From an uncultured Pseudoxanthomonas sp. (GTDB lineage: Bacteria; Pseudomonadota; Gammaproteobacteria; Xanthomonadales; Xanthomonadaceae): a stretch of DNA of 64,000 nucleotides. Made by a program: the position numbers and the translations under genes. Location of the stretch: contig NZ_CAMPJD010000001.1 of assembly GCF_946886695.1 (NCBI RefSeq), positions 104,457 through 168,456 on the forward strand, read 5' to 3'. This document shows positions 48,454 through 56,728 of this stretch, in pieces (positions within the stretch are counted from its first letter, which is position 1; each line of letters starts with the position of its first letter). The notes beneath the pieces were generated by a model. That model saw only the letters and a list, made by a program, of their open reading frames with translations, did not search any database and was not told the DNA's origin.

Positions 48454-50105
48454 GCAACACCCCGAAAAAACCCTCCCTCGGCAAGCTGTCGCTGAAGCGC
48501 GGAGAAGGCGCAGACGCGCCTGAAACGAACCGACTGGAAGAGCGCCTGCACAAGGTGCTGGCGCAGGCCGGCCTGGGCTCGCGCCGTGCGCTGGAACAGC
48601 GCATCGCCGACGGCCTGGTCAAGGTCAACGGCGAAGTCGCGCAGACCGGCATGTCGGTCAAGGGCGGCGACCGCATCGAGCTGGACGGCAAGACCTTCGT
48701 CGCCAGCGCACTGACCGAACCCTCCCGCGTGCTGATCTACAACAAGCCGGAAGGCGAAGTGACCACGCGCGAAGACCCCGAAGGCCGCCCGACGATCTTC
48801 GAAGCGCTGCCGGCCCTGAAGGGCGCGCGCTGGATCGCCATCGGCCGCCTGGACATCAACACCACCGGCCTGCTGCTGCTGACCACCGATGGCGAACTCG
48901 CCAACGCGATGATGCACCCGTCCTACGAAGTCGAACGCGAGTACGTGGTGCGCGTCCGCGCTCCAGAAGGCCAGGACAGCGTGCCGGACAACGTCGTCGA
49001 CCGCCTGCGCCGCGGCGTGGCGCTGGAAGACGGCCCGGCCAAGTTCGACAGCATCGAGCGCATCGGCGGCACCGACTCGCACGACTGGTTCAGCGTGGTG
49101 GTCAAGGAAGGCCGCAATCGCGAAGTGCGCCGCCTGTGGGAGTCGCAGGGCTGCCAGGTGAGCCGCCTGAAGCGCGTGCGCTACGGCAAGGTCAGCCTGC
49201 CGCAGCCGCTGCTGCGCGGCCAGTCGCAGGAACTGGCCGACGCGCAGGTGCTGGCGTTGCGCAAGGAACTGGGGCTTGAAGACGGCACGCCCGCCGCGCT
49301 GACGCTGCAGCCCGTGATCGGCCAGCGCAAGGCATCCAAGTCCACCGTGCATGTGGGCGGGGGCCGCAGCGGCAGCGCGTACGTCAACGGCCACAACAGC
49401 GCCGACGAAGGCCGCGAACTGCGCCGCTTCGACCACGTGCGCGAAGACCGTGGCCGCGGTGGTCGCGGCAAGAAGCCGCATGGTGGCCTGACCGTCAGTG
49501 GCGAGCAGGCGGCCAAGCAGTCGCAGCGTCCGTTCAAGCAGCGCACACCCAAGGGACCCAAGCCGTTGCCGGACGGCAATCCGGCGGCGTTCCGCAGCTG
49601 GTACGTGCCGGACGGCGTGGATACCGGCCCGGCCGGACACCGCAACGCCGGCCCCGGTGGCCCGAAGAAACCCTACGGCGGCAAGCCGGGCGGGCGTCCC
49701 GGTGCCGGTGCCGGTGGCAAGCCAGGCGGCGGCGCGGGCAGGCGCGGTCCGGGCGGTGGGCCGGGTGGCTTCGGTGGCGACCGCTTCGGCAGTGACCGTG
49801 CGGGTCCGGCGGGCGAACGTGGTCCGCGTGGCGCGCAAGGTGCGGGCAAACCGCAGCGCGCGGCGCGTCCCTACGGCCATCCCGCCAGCGCACCCAGCTT
49901 CCCGTCCGACCACGCCAACCCCGGCTTCAGTCCCTACGGCCAGCAGCCGCGCAGCCCGCGTCCGCAAGGTCGTCCTGGCGGCGGCGGCAATCGCCCGCAA
50001 CACGCCAGTCCGCGACCGGGCGGGCGTCCGGCGGGGGGACGTGGTCCGGGTGGTCGCCCCGGCGGCGGTGGACAGCGCGGCCCCCGCGGCGGCGGCCACG
50101 GTTGA
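48450..50105 (+). CDS. rluB: 23S rRNA pseudouridine synthase RluB with a long Gly/Arg/Pro tail
   Basis: 551 residues, against about 290 in E. coli RluB. It modifies uridine 2605 of 23S rRNA in the family. An S4 domain (about 28-85) and the synthase domain with the catalytic D135 in IGRLDINTTGLLLLTTDGEL are intact up to about residue 290. The remaining 260 residues consist of Gly, Pro, Arg, Lys, Gln and Ala in repeated blocks (GGKPGGRPGAGAGGKPGGG type), likely disordered and able to bind RNA. A terminator follows. Start overlaps scpB (ATGA). Confidence 0.93.
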   Translation: MSNTPKKPSLGKLSLKRGEGADAPETNRLEERLHKVLAQAGLGSRRALEQRIADGLVKVNGEVAQTGMSVKGGDRIELDGKTFVASALTEPSRVLIYNKPEGEVTTREDPEGRPTIFEALPALKGARWIAIGRLDINTTGLLLLTTDGELANAMMHPSYEVEREYVVRVRAPEGQDSVPDNVVDRLRRGVALEDGPAKFDSIERIGGTDSHDWFSVVVKEGRNREVRRLWESQGCQVSRLKRVRYGKVSLPQPLLRGQSQELADAQVLALRKELGLEDGTPAALTLQPVIGQRKASKSTVHVGGGRSGSAYVNGHNSADEGRELRRFDHVREDRGRGGRGKKPHGGLTVSGEQAAKQSQRPFKQRTPKGPKPLPDGNPAAFRSWYVPDGVDTGPAGHRNAGPGGPKKPYGGKPGGRPGAGAGGKPGGGAGRRGPGGGPGGFGGDRFGSDRAGPAGERGPRGAQGAGKPQRAARPYGHPASAPSFPSDHANPGFSPYGQQPRSPRPQGRPGGGGNRPQHASPRPGGRPAGGRGPGGRPGGGGQRGPRGGGHG

Positions 50106-50113
50106 AGCAACAA

Positions 50114-50141
50114 GGAGAAGGCGCCCATCGGCGCCTTCTCC
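50114..50141 (+). terminator. intrinsic terminator after rluB
   Basis: GGAGAAGGCGCC and GGCGCCTTCTCC form a perfect 12-bp stem with a 4-base loop (CATC), followed by a short T-containing tract. It closes the scpA-scpB-rluB unit. Confidence 0.8.
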
Positions 50142-50243
50142 GTTTCCGCGGATCGATCGCGGTGACTTCATGGCGACTTCATCGCGACTCCCCGCAACGT
50201 CTGCACGCTGCACCCCATCCCGTGATGGAGCGCATGCCCGACG

Positions 50244-51356
50244 ATGCAGGACAACCGATATGACGCGATCGTGGTGGGTGCAGGATTCGCCGGCCTCGCC
50301 TGTGCGGGCGAACTTGCTTCCCATGGCCTGCGCGCTTGCGTGATCGATCGCAAGCAGGACCTCGGCGAGCGCATCCACACCACCGGCATCCTGGTGCAGG
50401 AGGCGTGCGATGCACCACTGCTGACCGGCCTGCCGCAGGCGCTGGTGCGGGCTGTTCCGCATGTCCGCCTGTACGCGCCCAACCTGCGCAGTGTGCGGCT
50501 CGGTACGACCGGGTACCGCTTCTACACCACGGACACACCGGCGCTGATGCGATGGCTGGGCGAACGCGCCGAGGCTTGCGGTGTCGAACTGAAGCGCGGC
50601 CACGCGTTCCGCGATGCCGTGCGCACCTCCGCTGGATGGCGGGTGGAAGGCGTCGGGCAAGCCCGCTTCCTCGTCGGCGCCGATGGCGCACGCTCGCGTG
50701 TCGCCGAGCGGCTCGGACTCGGCCGCGTGGGCGAGTTCCTCCACGGCGTGGAATACGAGTTCGATGGCATCGCCCTGCGCGAACCCGATGCCCTGCACTG
50801 CTTCATCAGCAAGCGCTTCGCCCCCGGCTACCTGGGCTGGGTGGCACAGACACCGACCGGCGTGCAGGCCGGCCTGGCGCGGCGGTATCGACCGGGGAAT
50901 ACGCAGGCACCGGACATGGTCGGCTTCCTGCACCATGTCGCGCCGATGACAGGAATGCCTGCGACGCGGCGACCGGACAGCATCCGCGCCGGCCTGATTC
51001 CCTGCGGTGGTGCGGTCCGGCCGATGTCGGGGGATGACGTGGTGCTTGTCGGCGACGCGGCCGGCATGGTGTCGCCACTGACGGCCGGCGGCATCCATTC
51101 CGGTCTTCGCCATGGCGCCGCCATCGGACGCATGCTGGCCAGCCGCGTGTCCGGCGAAGCGGCACCGGGCACTTCAATGACGCCGCCTGTTCCGGGTTTC
51201 GCTTTCAAGCGTCTGTTGCGATGGGCGTTCGACCAGGGACAGTTCGACGCCCCGATGGACCTGCTGCTGACAACGCGCCCCGTGCGTCGTGCCGTCGAGC
51301 ACCTCTGCTTCCATCGACGCGGTGGCCTGGTGCCCGATCCGGGCGGCGCGGATTGA
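50244..51356 (+). CDS. geranylgeranyl-reductase-family FAD-dependent oxidoreductase
   Basis: 370 residues. The FAD-binding Rossmann motif GAGFAGLACAGELASHG lies at about 12-28, the middle motif FLVGADGARSRVAERLGL at about 142-160, and the GD box VVLVGDAAGMVSPLTAGGI at about 269-287. This is the GR2-type fold of geranylgeranyl reductases and related isoprenoid-reducing or hydroxylating enzymes. No isoprenoid gene is adjacent. The next gene encodes ferredoxin-NADP reductase, which can supply electrons to this class. Confidence 0.83.
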   Translation: MQDNRYDAIVVGAGFAGLACAGELASHGLRACVIDRKQDLGERIHTTGILVQEACDAPLLTGLPQALVRAVPHVRLYAPNLRSVRLGTTGYRFYTTDTPALMRWLGERAEACGVELKRGHAFRDAVRTSAGWRVEGVGQARFLVGADGARSRVAERLGLGRVGEFLHGVEYEFDGIALREPDALHCFISKRFAPGYLGWVAQTPTGVQAGLARRYRPGNTQAPDMVGFLHHVAPMTGMPATRRPDSIRAGLIPCGGAVRPMSGDDVVLVGDAAGMVSPLTAGGIHSGLRHGAAIGRMLASRVSGEAAPGTSMTPPVPGFAFKRLLRWAFDQGQFDAPMDLLLTTRPVRRAVEHLCFHRRGGLVPDPGGAD

Positions 51357-51424
51357 GTACGATCAAGGCCGCGCTGTGGCGGTCGGCTACAATGGCGCGT
51401 TGATTCAATAGCCCAGACTCCCCC

Positions 51425-52204
51425 ATGTCCTCTGCGTTCGGCACCGAGACGGTGCTCGACGTCCGTCACTGGACGGACGCCTACTTCAGCTTCACCACCA
51501 CCCGCGACGACGGTTTCCGCTTCGAGAACGGCCAGTTCGTCATGATCGGGCTGGAAGTCGACGGAAAGCCGCTGTTGCGCGCCTACTCGATCGCCAGCGC
51601 GAACTGGGAAGAACAGCTCGAGTTCTTCAGCATCAAGGTGCAGAACGGTCCGCTGACCTCGCGACTGCAGCACATCAAGCCGGGCGACAGCGTGCTGATC
51701 GGGCGCAAGCCCACCGGCACCCTGCTGATCAGCGATCTGCACCCCGGCCGCAACCTCTATCTGCTGGGCACGGGGACCGGCCTGGCACCGTGGCTGTCGA
51801 TCATCAAGGACCCGGCGACCTACGAGCGCTTCGACAAGGTCATCCTGACCCACGGCGTGCGCCATGCGGAAGACCTGGCCTACCGCGACTACTTTGAGAA
51901 GGAACTGCCGCAGCACGAGTTCCTCGGCGAAATCATCCGCGAGAAGCTGCTGTACTACCCCGCCGTCACCCGCGAGGACTTCCGCCACCAGGGTCGTCTG
52001 ACCGACCTGATGGCCAGCGGCAGGATGATGGAGAGCCTCGGCATCGACGCGCTGGATGCGGAGCACGACCGCGCCATGATCTGCGGCAGCCCGCAGATGC
52101 TGGCCGACTTCCGTGCCCTGTTGGACAGTCGCGGCTTCACCGCCGCACCCCGCATCGGCACCGCAGGGCAGTACGTGTTCGAGCGCGCCTTCGTCGAGAA
52201 ATAG
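51425..52204 (+). CDS. fpr: ferredoxin--NADP reductase
   Basis: 259 residues. FAD domain with RAYSIASANWEEQLEFF and GPLTSRLQHIKPGD, then the NADP domain with LLGTGTGLAPWLSIIKDP and the C-terminal aromatic FERAFVEK. It moves electrons between NADPH and ferredoxin or flavodoxin, for iron-sulfur assembly and oxidative stress defence. Standard length for the bacterial subclass. Confidence 0.95.
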   Translation: MSSAFGTETVLDVRHWTDAYFSFTTTRDDGFRFENGQFVMIGLEVDGKPLLRAYSIASANWEEQLEFFSIKVQNGPLTSRLQHIKPGDSVLIGRKPTGTLLISDLHPGRNLYLLGTGTGLAPWLSIIKDPATYERFDKVILTHGVRHAEDLAYRDYFEKELPQHEFLGEIIREKLLYYPAVTREDFRHQGRLTDLMASGRMMESLGIDALDAEHDRAMICGSPQMLADFRALLDSRGFTAAPRIGTAGQYVFERAFVEK

Positions 52205-52214
52205 GCGCGAAGCA

Positions 52215-52238
52215 CGCGCCGGGTCCACGCCCGGCGCG
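52215..52238 (+). terminator. GC-rich hairpin after fpr
   Basis: CGCGCCGGG and CCCGGCGCG pair around TCCACG. No T-tract follows, so this is a weak terminator candidate. Confidence 0.45.
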
Positions 52239-52316
52239 CATGGGAAACAGGCGCCACGGGACGACCACGCCGCCGCCTGCTACTCTTCCGACACGAGGTC
52301 CTGGGGAGGACGAGCC

Positions 52317-52862
52317 GTGATCCGGAATCTGCTGCTGGCCATGCTGTTGGCCGCTGTCCCGCATGTGCATGCCGCCGATGCCGTCAGGCAACCTGGCGTG
52401 GGCGAAGTGCCGCCCCCCATCACGCTGAAGGATCGCGAGGGCAATCCCGTCGATCTCGATGCGCTCAAGGGCAAGGTGGTCGTGGTGACGTTCTGGGCAT
52501 CATGGTGTGGCCCCTGCCGACGCGAGCTGCCGATGCTCGGCCACATGCAGAAGATCGTCGGCCGGGAACACCTGGAAGTCATCGCCATCAACATGAAGGA
52601 ACCGCGCAGCGACTACCTCGGCGTCCTTCGCGCCAACAAGGATCTCGACCTGACCTTCGTCCACGACGTCCGCGGCGTGGTGACGGACCTTTACGGCGTG
52701 ACTGCGCTGCCGAACATGTTCGTCATCGGCCAGGACGGCCTCATCGTGCGCACCCATCGTGGCTACTCGGAGGCCGTGCTGGAATCCTTCTCCCGGGAGT
52801 TGCTCGCGCTGCTGCCCGAGGAGGCGCTGCAGCGGCGCGTCCCCGCTCAACCCCCGCCGTAG
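52317..52862 (+). CDS. TlpA/ResA-like periplasmic thioredoxin
   Basis: 181 residues from a GTG with GGGGAGGA ideally placed; the open frame upstream lacks this. Signal peptide (to about residue 21, PHVHA). A redoxin fold with the CGPC active site in FWASWCGPCRRELP, a conserved cis-proline region (TALPNMFVIGQDG) and ITLKDREGNPVDL near the start. It should reduce disulfides outside the cytoplasm, for example in cytochrome c maturation; no cytochrome gene is nearby. Confidence 0.88.
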   Translation: MIRNLLLAMLLAAVPHVHAADAVRQPGVGEVPPPITLKDREGNPVDLDALKGKVVVVTFWASWCGPCRRELPMLGHMQKIVGREHLEVIAINMKEPRSDYLGVLRANKDLDLTFVHDVRGVVTDLYGVTALPNMFVIGQDGLIVRTHRGYSEAVLESFSRELLALLPEEALQRRVPAQPPP

Positions 52863-53233
52863 CGCAGCCAGATCACGGCCGCCGCTTCATCCGCGAACAC
52901 CTGCGCGTTGAACCCGTGTTCGTTGGCCAGCAGGCCCGCGAACTCCACCTGCGGCAGCTGGTCCGCATGCCGTTCAACGTAGGCGATGCGCACGGCTTCC
53001 ATGCCCTGCCCCTGCATCGTCTGCACGAACTCCAGCAATTGTCCCGGCGGCGGTGGCTCGCCTTCCATGTCATCCACCACCAGCAGCGCACGTGGCGCCA
53101 GCCGGCGGATCTCTCCCGCGATGACCTGCCAGTAGGCCACCGTGGTCTCCAGCGTGCCATTGACGCCGGTCACCCACGCGCGCAATCCGTAGTCGGTGGT
53201 GGCGAACTCGATATGGAACAGCCGGTTGTCCAC
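52847..53233 (-). CDS. small protein of unknown function (STAS-like outline)
   Basis: 128 residues from a GTG at 53233; another GTG at 53245 is possible. The pattern FHIEFATTDYGLRAWVTG, RRLAPRALLVVDDMEGE and VRIAYVERHADQ, with alternating beta strands and helices, resembles a SpoIIAA/STAS fold, but identity is not certain. No signal peptide. It follows gpx on the same strand after 16 bases or fewer, and its 3' end overlaps the convergent thioredoxin gene by 16 bases. Confidence 0.68.
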   Translation of the reverse strand: MDNRLFHIEFATTDYGLRAWVTGVNGTLETTVAYWQVIAGEIRRLAPRALLVVDDMEGEPPPPGQLLEFVQTMQGQGMEAVRIAYVERHADQLPQVEFAGLLANEHGFNAQVFADEAAAVIWLRYGGG

Positions 53234-53249
53234 GCCCTCGCCCACTGTT

Positions 53250-53732
53250 TCAGGCCAATGCAGCGCGGACGTCGCCCGCCAAGGACGCCGGTGCATCGGT
53301 CGGCGCATAACGCTTGATCACCTTGCCATCCCGGCCCACGAGGAACTTGCTGAAGTTCCACTTGATCGCGCTGATGCCGAGCAGCCCGCTCTTCTCCTGC
53401 TTCAGCCACTTCCACAGCGGATGCGAGCCGTCGCCGTTGACGTCGATCTTGGCGAACATCGGGAACGTCACGTCGTAGTTCAGCGAGCAGAAGTTGCGGA
53501 TCTCGGCTTCATCGCCCGGCTCCTGGTGGCCGAACTGGTCGCACGGGAATCCCAGCACCACCAGCCCCTGCGGTCCGAACTCGCGCCACAGCGCTTCCAG
53601 GCCGGTGTATTGCGGCGTGAAGCCGCACTTGGAGGCCACGTTGACGATCAGCAGGGCCTTGCCCTGGTACTCGGACAGGGAACGCTCCTGGCCATCGAGA
53701 TCGTGGGCGGAAAAGTCGTAGGCGGTGGTCAT
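53250..53732 (-). CDS. gpx: glutathione peroxidase (cysteine type)
   Basis: 160 residues. Peroxidatic C36 lies in NVASKCGFTPQY, with GFPCDQFGHQEPG and the WNFSKFLV motif that carries the active-site Trp and Asn. It reduces hydrogen and lipid peroxides, probably with thioredoxin as donor, as for most bacterial members. Cytosolic, no signal peptide. Confidence 0.95.
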   Translation of the reverse strand: MTTAYDFSAHDLDGQERSLSEYQGKALLIVNVASKCGFTPQYTGLEALWREFGPQGLVVLGFPCDQFGHQEPGDEAEIRNFCSLNYDVTFPMFAKIDVNGDGSHPLWKWLKQEKSGLLGISAIKWNFSKFLVGRDGKVIKRYAPTDAPASLAGDVRAALA

Positions 53733-53858
53733 GCGCGCGCTCCGGGAAAGACGCTATCAGACACCTCCCGCGCGAACAGGGCAAGGCTCCCCTTCGCCGG
53801 ATGGGCAGCGTGGCGACGATCCGCTAACGTAGCCACCTGCACCGGACCGTGGACGCCC

Positions 53859-54455
53859 ATGCAAGCCGCCGATCCCGCCAGCCACGCCAACCTGTACATC
53901 CATGTCCGCATCCTGCTCGGGATGATCGTGGGCCTGGGCCTGACCCACCTGCTGCGCCACGTGGCGCGCATCGTCGAACGTCCCCGCGCGCACCGGATCT
54001 ACAGCGTGCACTTGGTCTGGGCAGGTTTCATGTTCGTCTACATGCTGCACTTCTGGTGGTGGGAATTCAGCCTCTCCCACCAGGCGCACTGGAACTTCAT
54101 GCTCTACCTGTACGTCACCCTGTACGCCCTGCTGCTCTACCTGCTGTGCGCGCTGGTGTTCCCCGAATCATTGGCCGAAGGAAGCGGCTACCGCGACTAC
54201 TACTATGACCGGCGGACCTGGTTCTTCGGTCTGCTGGCATTGATGTTCGTCGTCGATATCGGCGACACCCTGATCAAGGGCGCGGCCTATGCCCAGCAGC
54301 TGGGACCGGAGTACTGGGTGCGCAACGCGGTGTATGTCGCCGGCAGCCTGGTGGCCATCGCCACGCGCAACCCGCGCTTCCACGGCACGTTCGCGGTGAT
54401 GGCACTGCTGTACGAGTTGTCGTGGATCTGGCGGCGTTACGAGATCCTGACGTAG
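53859..54455 (+). CDS. multi-pass membrane protein of unknown function
   Basis: 198 residues from the ATG at 53859. Five or six hydrophobic helices are visible (about 16-34, 48-66, 78-100, 126-142, 158-170, 176-190). Aromatic-rich stretches (FMFVYMLHFWWWEFSL, WFFGLLALMFVVDIGD) sit between them. No motif I recognise. It ends just before a REP-like pair and converges with the amidohydrolase gene. Confidence 0.78.
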   Translation: MQAADPASHANLYIHVRILLGMIVGLGLTHLLRHVARIVERPRAHRIYSVHLVWAGFMFVYMLHFWWWEFSLSHQAHWNFMLYLYVTLYALLLYLLCALVFPESLAEGSGYRDYYYDRRTWFFGLLALMFVVDIGDTLIKGAAYAQQLGPEYWVRNAVYVAGSLVAIATRNPRFHGTFAVMALLYELSWIWRRYEILT

Positions 54456-54466
54456 CCCTGTCCTCC

Positions 54467-54542
54467 TGCAGGAGCGACGTCAGTCGCGACCGCAGACTGG
54501 GAATTCTCAAGGTATACGGTCGCGACTGACGTCGCTCCTGCA
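54467..54542. repeat. REP-like inverted repeat pair C
   Basis: Perfect 26-base arms (54467-54492 and 54517-54542, beginning TGCAGGAGCGACGTCAGTCG) around 24 bases. It lies between two convergent genes and probably acts as a terminator for both. Confidence 0.9.
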
Positions 54543-54551
54543 ACAGCTGGG

Positions 54552-56585
54552 TCAGCGAACAGATTGCACTTTCAGTGCAGGCGCAAACGGCCTAATGCCC
54601 AGCGCTTCGTGGATCTCGGCCGGGTAGTACGCGCGTCCATCCTTGATCACCAGCGCGAGCTTGCGGATGTCGCTGATGTCCTCCGTCGGGTCGCCATCCA
54701 CCAGCACCAGGTCGGCGCGCTTGCCGGGCGCGATGGACCCGGCGTCGTCCAACGTGCGGCTGTACTTCGCGCCGTTCCAGGTCGCCACCTGCAGCACCTG
54801 CGAGGGCGTCAGCCCCGCCTGCACATACAGTTCCAGCTCGCGCTGCAGGGTGAAGCCGGGCAGTTCGTCCGTGCCCGCGACCAGCGGGACACCTGCGCGA
54901 TACATGCGCCCGGTGAAGTCGACCAGCTTGTCGAAGCTGCGCTTGTAGCGGGCACCGGTGTCGTCGTCGGGGATGTTCAGTTCCGCGGCGCGGCGACCGC
55001 GCTGCACGTCCGGCGGGAGATGATCGGCCACGTCGGCGACGATGGGCGACAGCTGGCCCTCGCGCTGGTGCAGGAACTCGAACGTCGCCAGCGTCGGATC
55101 GACGACGACCTGCTTCTCCGCCAGTTCGGCGATGAAGTCCTGCACCGGCTTGCTGTCGAAATCCAGCCCGTCCGTCTTGTCCGCCACCAGGTAGAAGCGC
55201 GCCAGCGTGCGCGTGTCGGTCTCGGGGGTGACGAAGAAGTTCAGCATCACCTGGTTGATGTGTTGGATCTCGTCATAGCCCTGCTCCACCACGTCCTGCG
55301 CCCGCATGAAGGCGGGCACGTGGCCGCTGACGCGGATGCCGCGCTGGTGCGCATAGGCGGTGGTGTCGCGCAGGATCTCCTTGGGGAAGGAGTTGTAGAT
55401 CTTGATCTGCGGATAGCCGTGGTCGACGTACCAGTCGATCGCCTGCTTCGCGCCGGCCAGGTCCTTCACCACGAAACCGCCCTGCGAGGAGTGCGGGCTC
55501 TGGCCTTCGATATAGCCTGCGGGAATCACGCGCGGATGCATCAGCGTGCCAGCCTTCTCCTCGGCCATCAGCTGTTGCAGCGTCGCGTTGTCGTTGCCCA
55601 TGTCGCGTGCGCTGGTGACGCCCGCGGCCAGGTGCAGGCCGCCTTCCCAGCTGCCGGCGTGAACATGCATGTCGTAGAGCCCCGGCAGCAGCACGCGGTT
55701 GCCGGCGTCGACAACCTGTTGTGCCTCCACCGTCGCCTCCCCGGCTGGCGATACCGACACGATCCTGCCATCGCGCACGACCACGTCGGAGGAAGCGCCG
55801 AGCACGGCCTTTTCGCTGTCGAAGACGCGCGCATTCCGGATCAGCGTGGTGCCCGGCAACGGATGCGCCAGGCGTTGCTGCAGTGCCACCAGTGCCTCGC
55901 GCTCTGCGATCTTCTGGCGAGCTTCCAGCGTGTCGGCCGTGCCCTGCCAGCCGTCTTCGATGAGCTGCAGGAAGCCCGGGTAGATATAGGCGAACAAGCG
56001 CGGCTCGGCATCACGCGTCACCCATACGAAGCTCGGCGTGAAGCCGATGCCGGTCAGCGCCAGCAGGTCGACCGTGCGCGACTGCGCGCCAGTGCGGATG
56101 TCCATCGATACGAGCTTGCGTTGTGTCAGCGTGCCGCTGGGAACCAGCGGCAACTTGCCATCCGCCTGCCGGGACAGCGCCGCCAGCGCCACCGACGTCG
56201 TGGCCGGCGTGCCGCCGAGCGGCGTGTACAGCGCCGTGCCGGTGAAGGTATGCGTGCCTGCGTCGGAGGTACTCTTCCATTGGCCACGATCGCCGTCACG
56301 GGTGAAGGTTTCGTCCACCGGTGCGCCGAAGGTCGAGACGCCCTTCACCCGATAGCGCTGGAAGGTGCCGTCGGCCCCGAGCTGGTATTCCTCCTTCAGC
56401 TCCGGCCCGCGCCCGTTGTCCTTGAAGACGAAGTCCACCCGGGTGACACCATCATCCCCCACGGTGACCGTCTGCTCACCGGCCTTCTTGCCGCCATCCA
56501 CCAGCGCGACGTACTTCAGGGTCTCGGCGGCCAGCGCCGACGGGGCCAGCAACAGCGCACAGCAGAATGCAAGGACAGGCTTCAC
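54552..56585 (-). CDS. exported amidohydrolase
   Basis: 677 residues from a GTG at 56585, with GGAG 6-7 bases before it. Signal peptide ends near APSALA. A beta-rich N-terminal domain (to about 240) precedes the metal-dependent hydrolase barrel. Metal ligands are seen in LYDMHVHAGSW, the carboxylated lysine in QIKIYNSF, and in SGHVPAF, IQHINQ and GTDELPG. The family hydrolyses cyclic amides, dipeptides or similar; the substrate is unknown. A periplasmic location is inferred. Confidence 0.9.
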   Translation of the reverse strand: MKPVLAFCCALLLAPSALAAETLKYVALVDGGKKAGEQTVTVGDDGVTRVDFVFKDNGRGPELKEEYQLGADGTFQRYRVKGVSTFGAPVDETFTRDGDRGQWKSTSDAGTHTFTGTALYTPLGGTPATTSVALAALSRQADGKLPLVPSGTLTQRKLVSMDIRTGAQSRTVDLLALTGIGFTPSFVWVTRDAEPRLFAYIYPGFLQLIEDGWQGTADTLEARQKIAEREALVALQQRLAHPLPGTTLIRNARVFDSEKAVLGASSDVVVRDGRIVSVSPAGEATVEAQQVVDAGNRVLLPGLYDMHVHAGSWEGGLHLAAGVTSARDMGNDNATLQQLMAEEKAGTLMHPRVIPAGYIEGQSPHSSQGGFVVKDLAGAKQAIDWYVDHGYPQIKIYNSFPKEILRDTTAYAHQRGIRVSGHVPAFMRAQDVVEQGYDEIQHINQVMLNFFVTPETDTRTLARFYLVADKTDGLDFDSKPVQDFIAELAEKQVVVDPTLATFEFLHQREGQLSPIVADVADHLPPDVQRGRRAAELNIPDDDTGARYKRSFDKLVDFTGRMYRAGVPLVAGTDELPGFTLQRELELYVQAGLTPSQVLQVATWNGAKYSRTLDDAGSIAPGKRADLVLVDGDPTEDISDIRKLALVIKDGRAYYPAEIHEALGIRPFAPALKVQSVR

Positions 56586-56728
56586 GGGACTCTCCGGCAA
56601 GGGGCGCACGATGCGATGCCCCGCAGATTGAGGCCCCGCCGGGTCCGTCGCCCATGCCTTTCGTCATGGGTCCGGTCTGCCCCCCTGGGTTACCCTTGGG
56701 AATCCACTCTGTCAGGACGTTGCGCTAC

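Noticed and set aside
48384..51113. A 909-codon open frame on the minus strand
   Set aside because: It is antisense to scpB, rluB and the flavoprotein gene. The protein is dominated by Ala, Arg, Thr and His without domain motifs, as expected when GC-rich coding DNA is read backwards.
53196..53858. A long N-terminal extension of the membrane protein at 53859
   Set aside because: It is antisense to gpx; the hydrophobic protein begins cleanly at the ATG at 53859.
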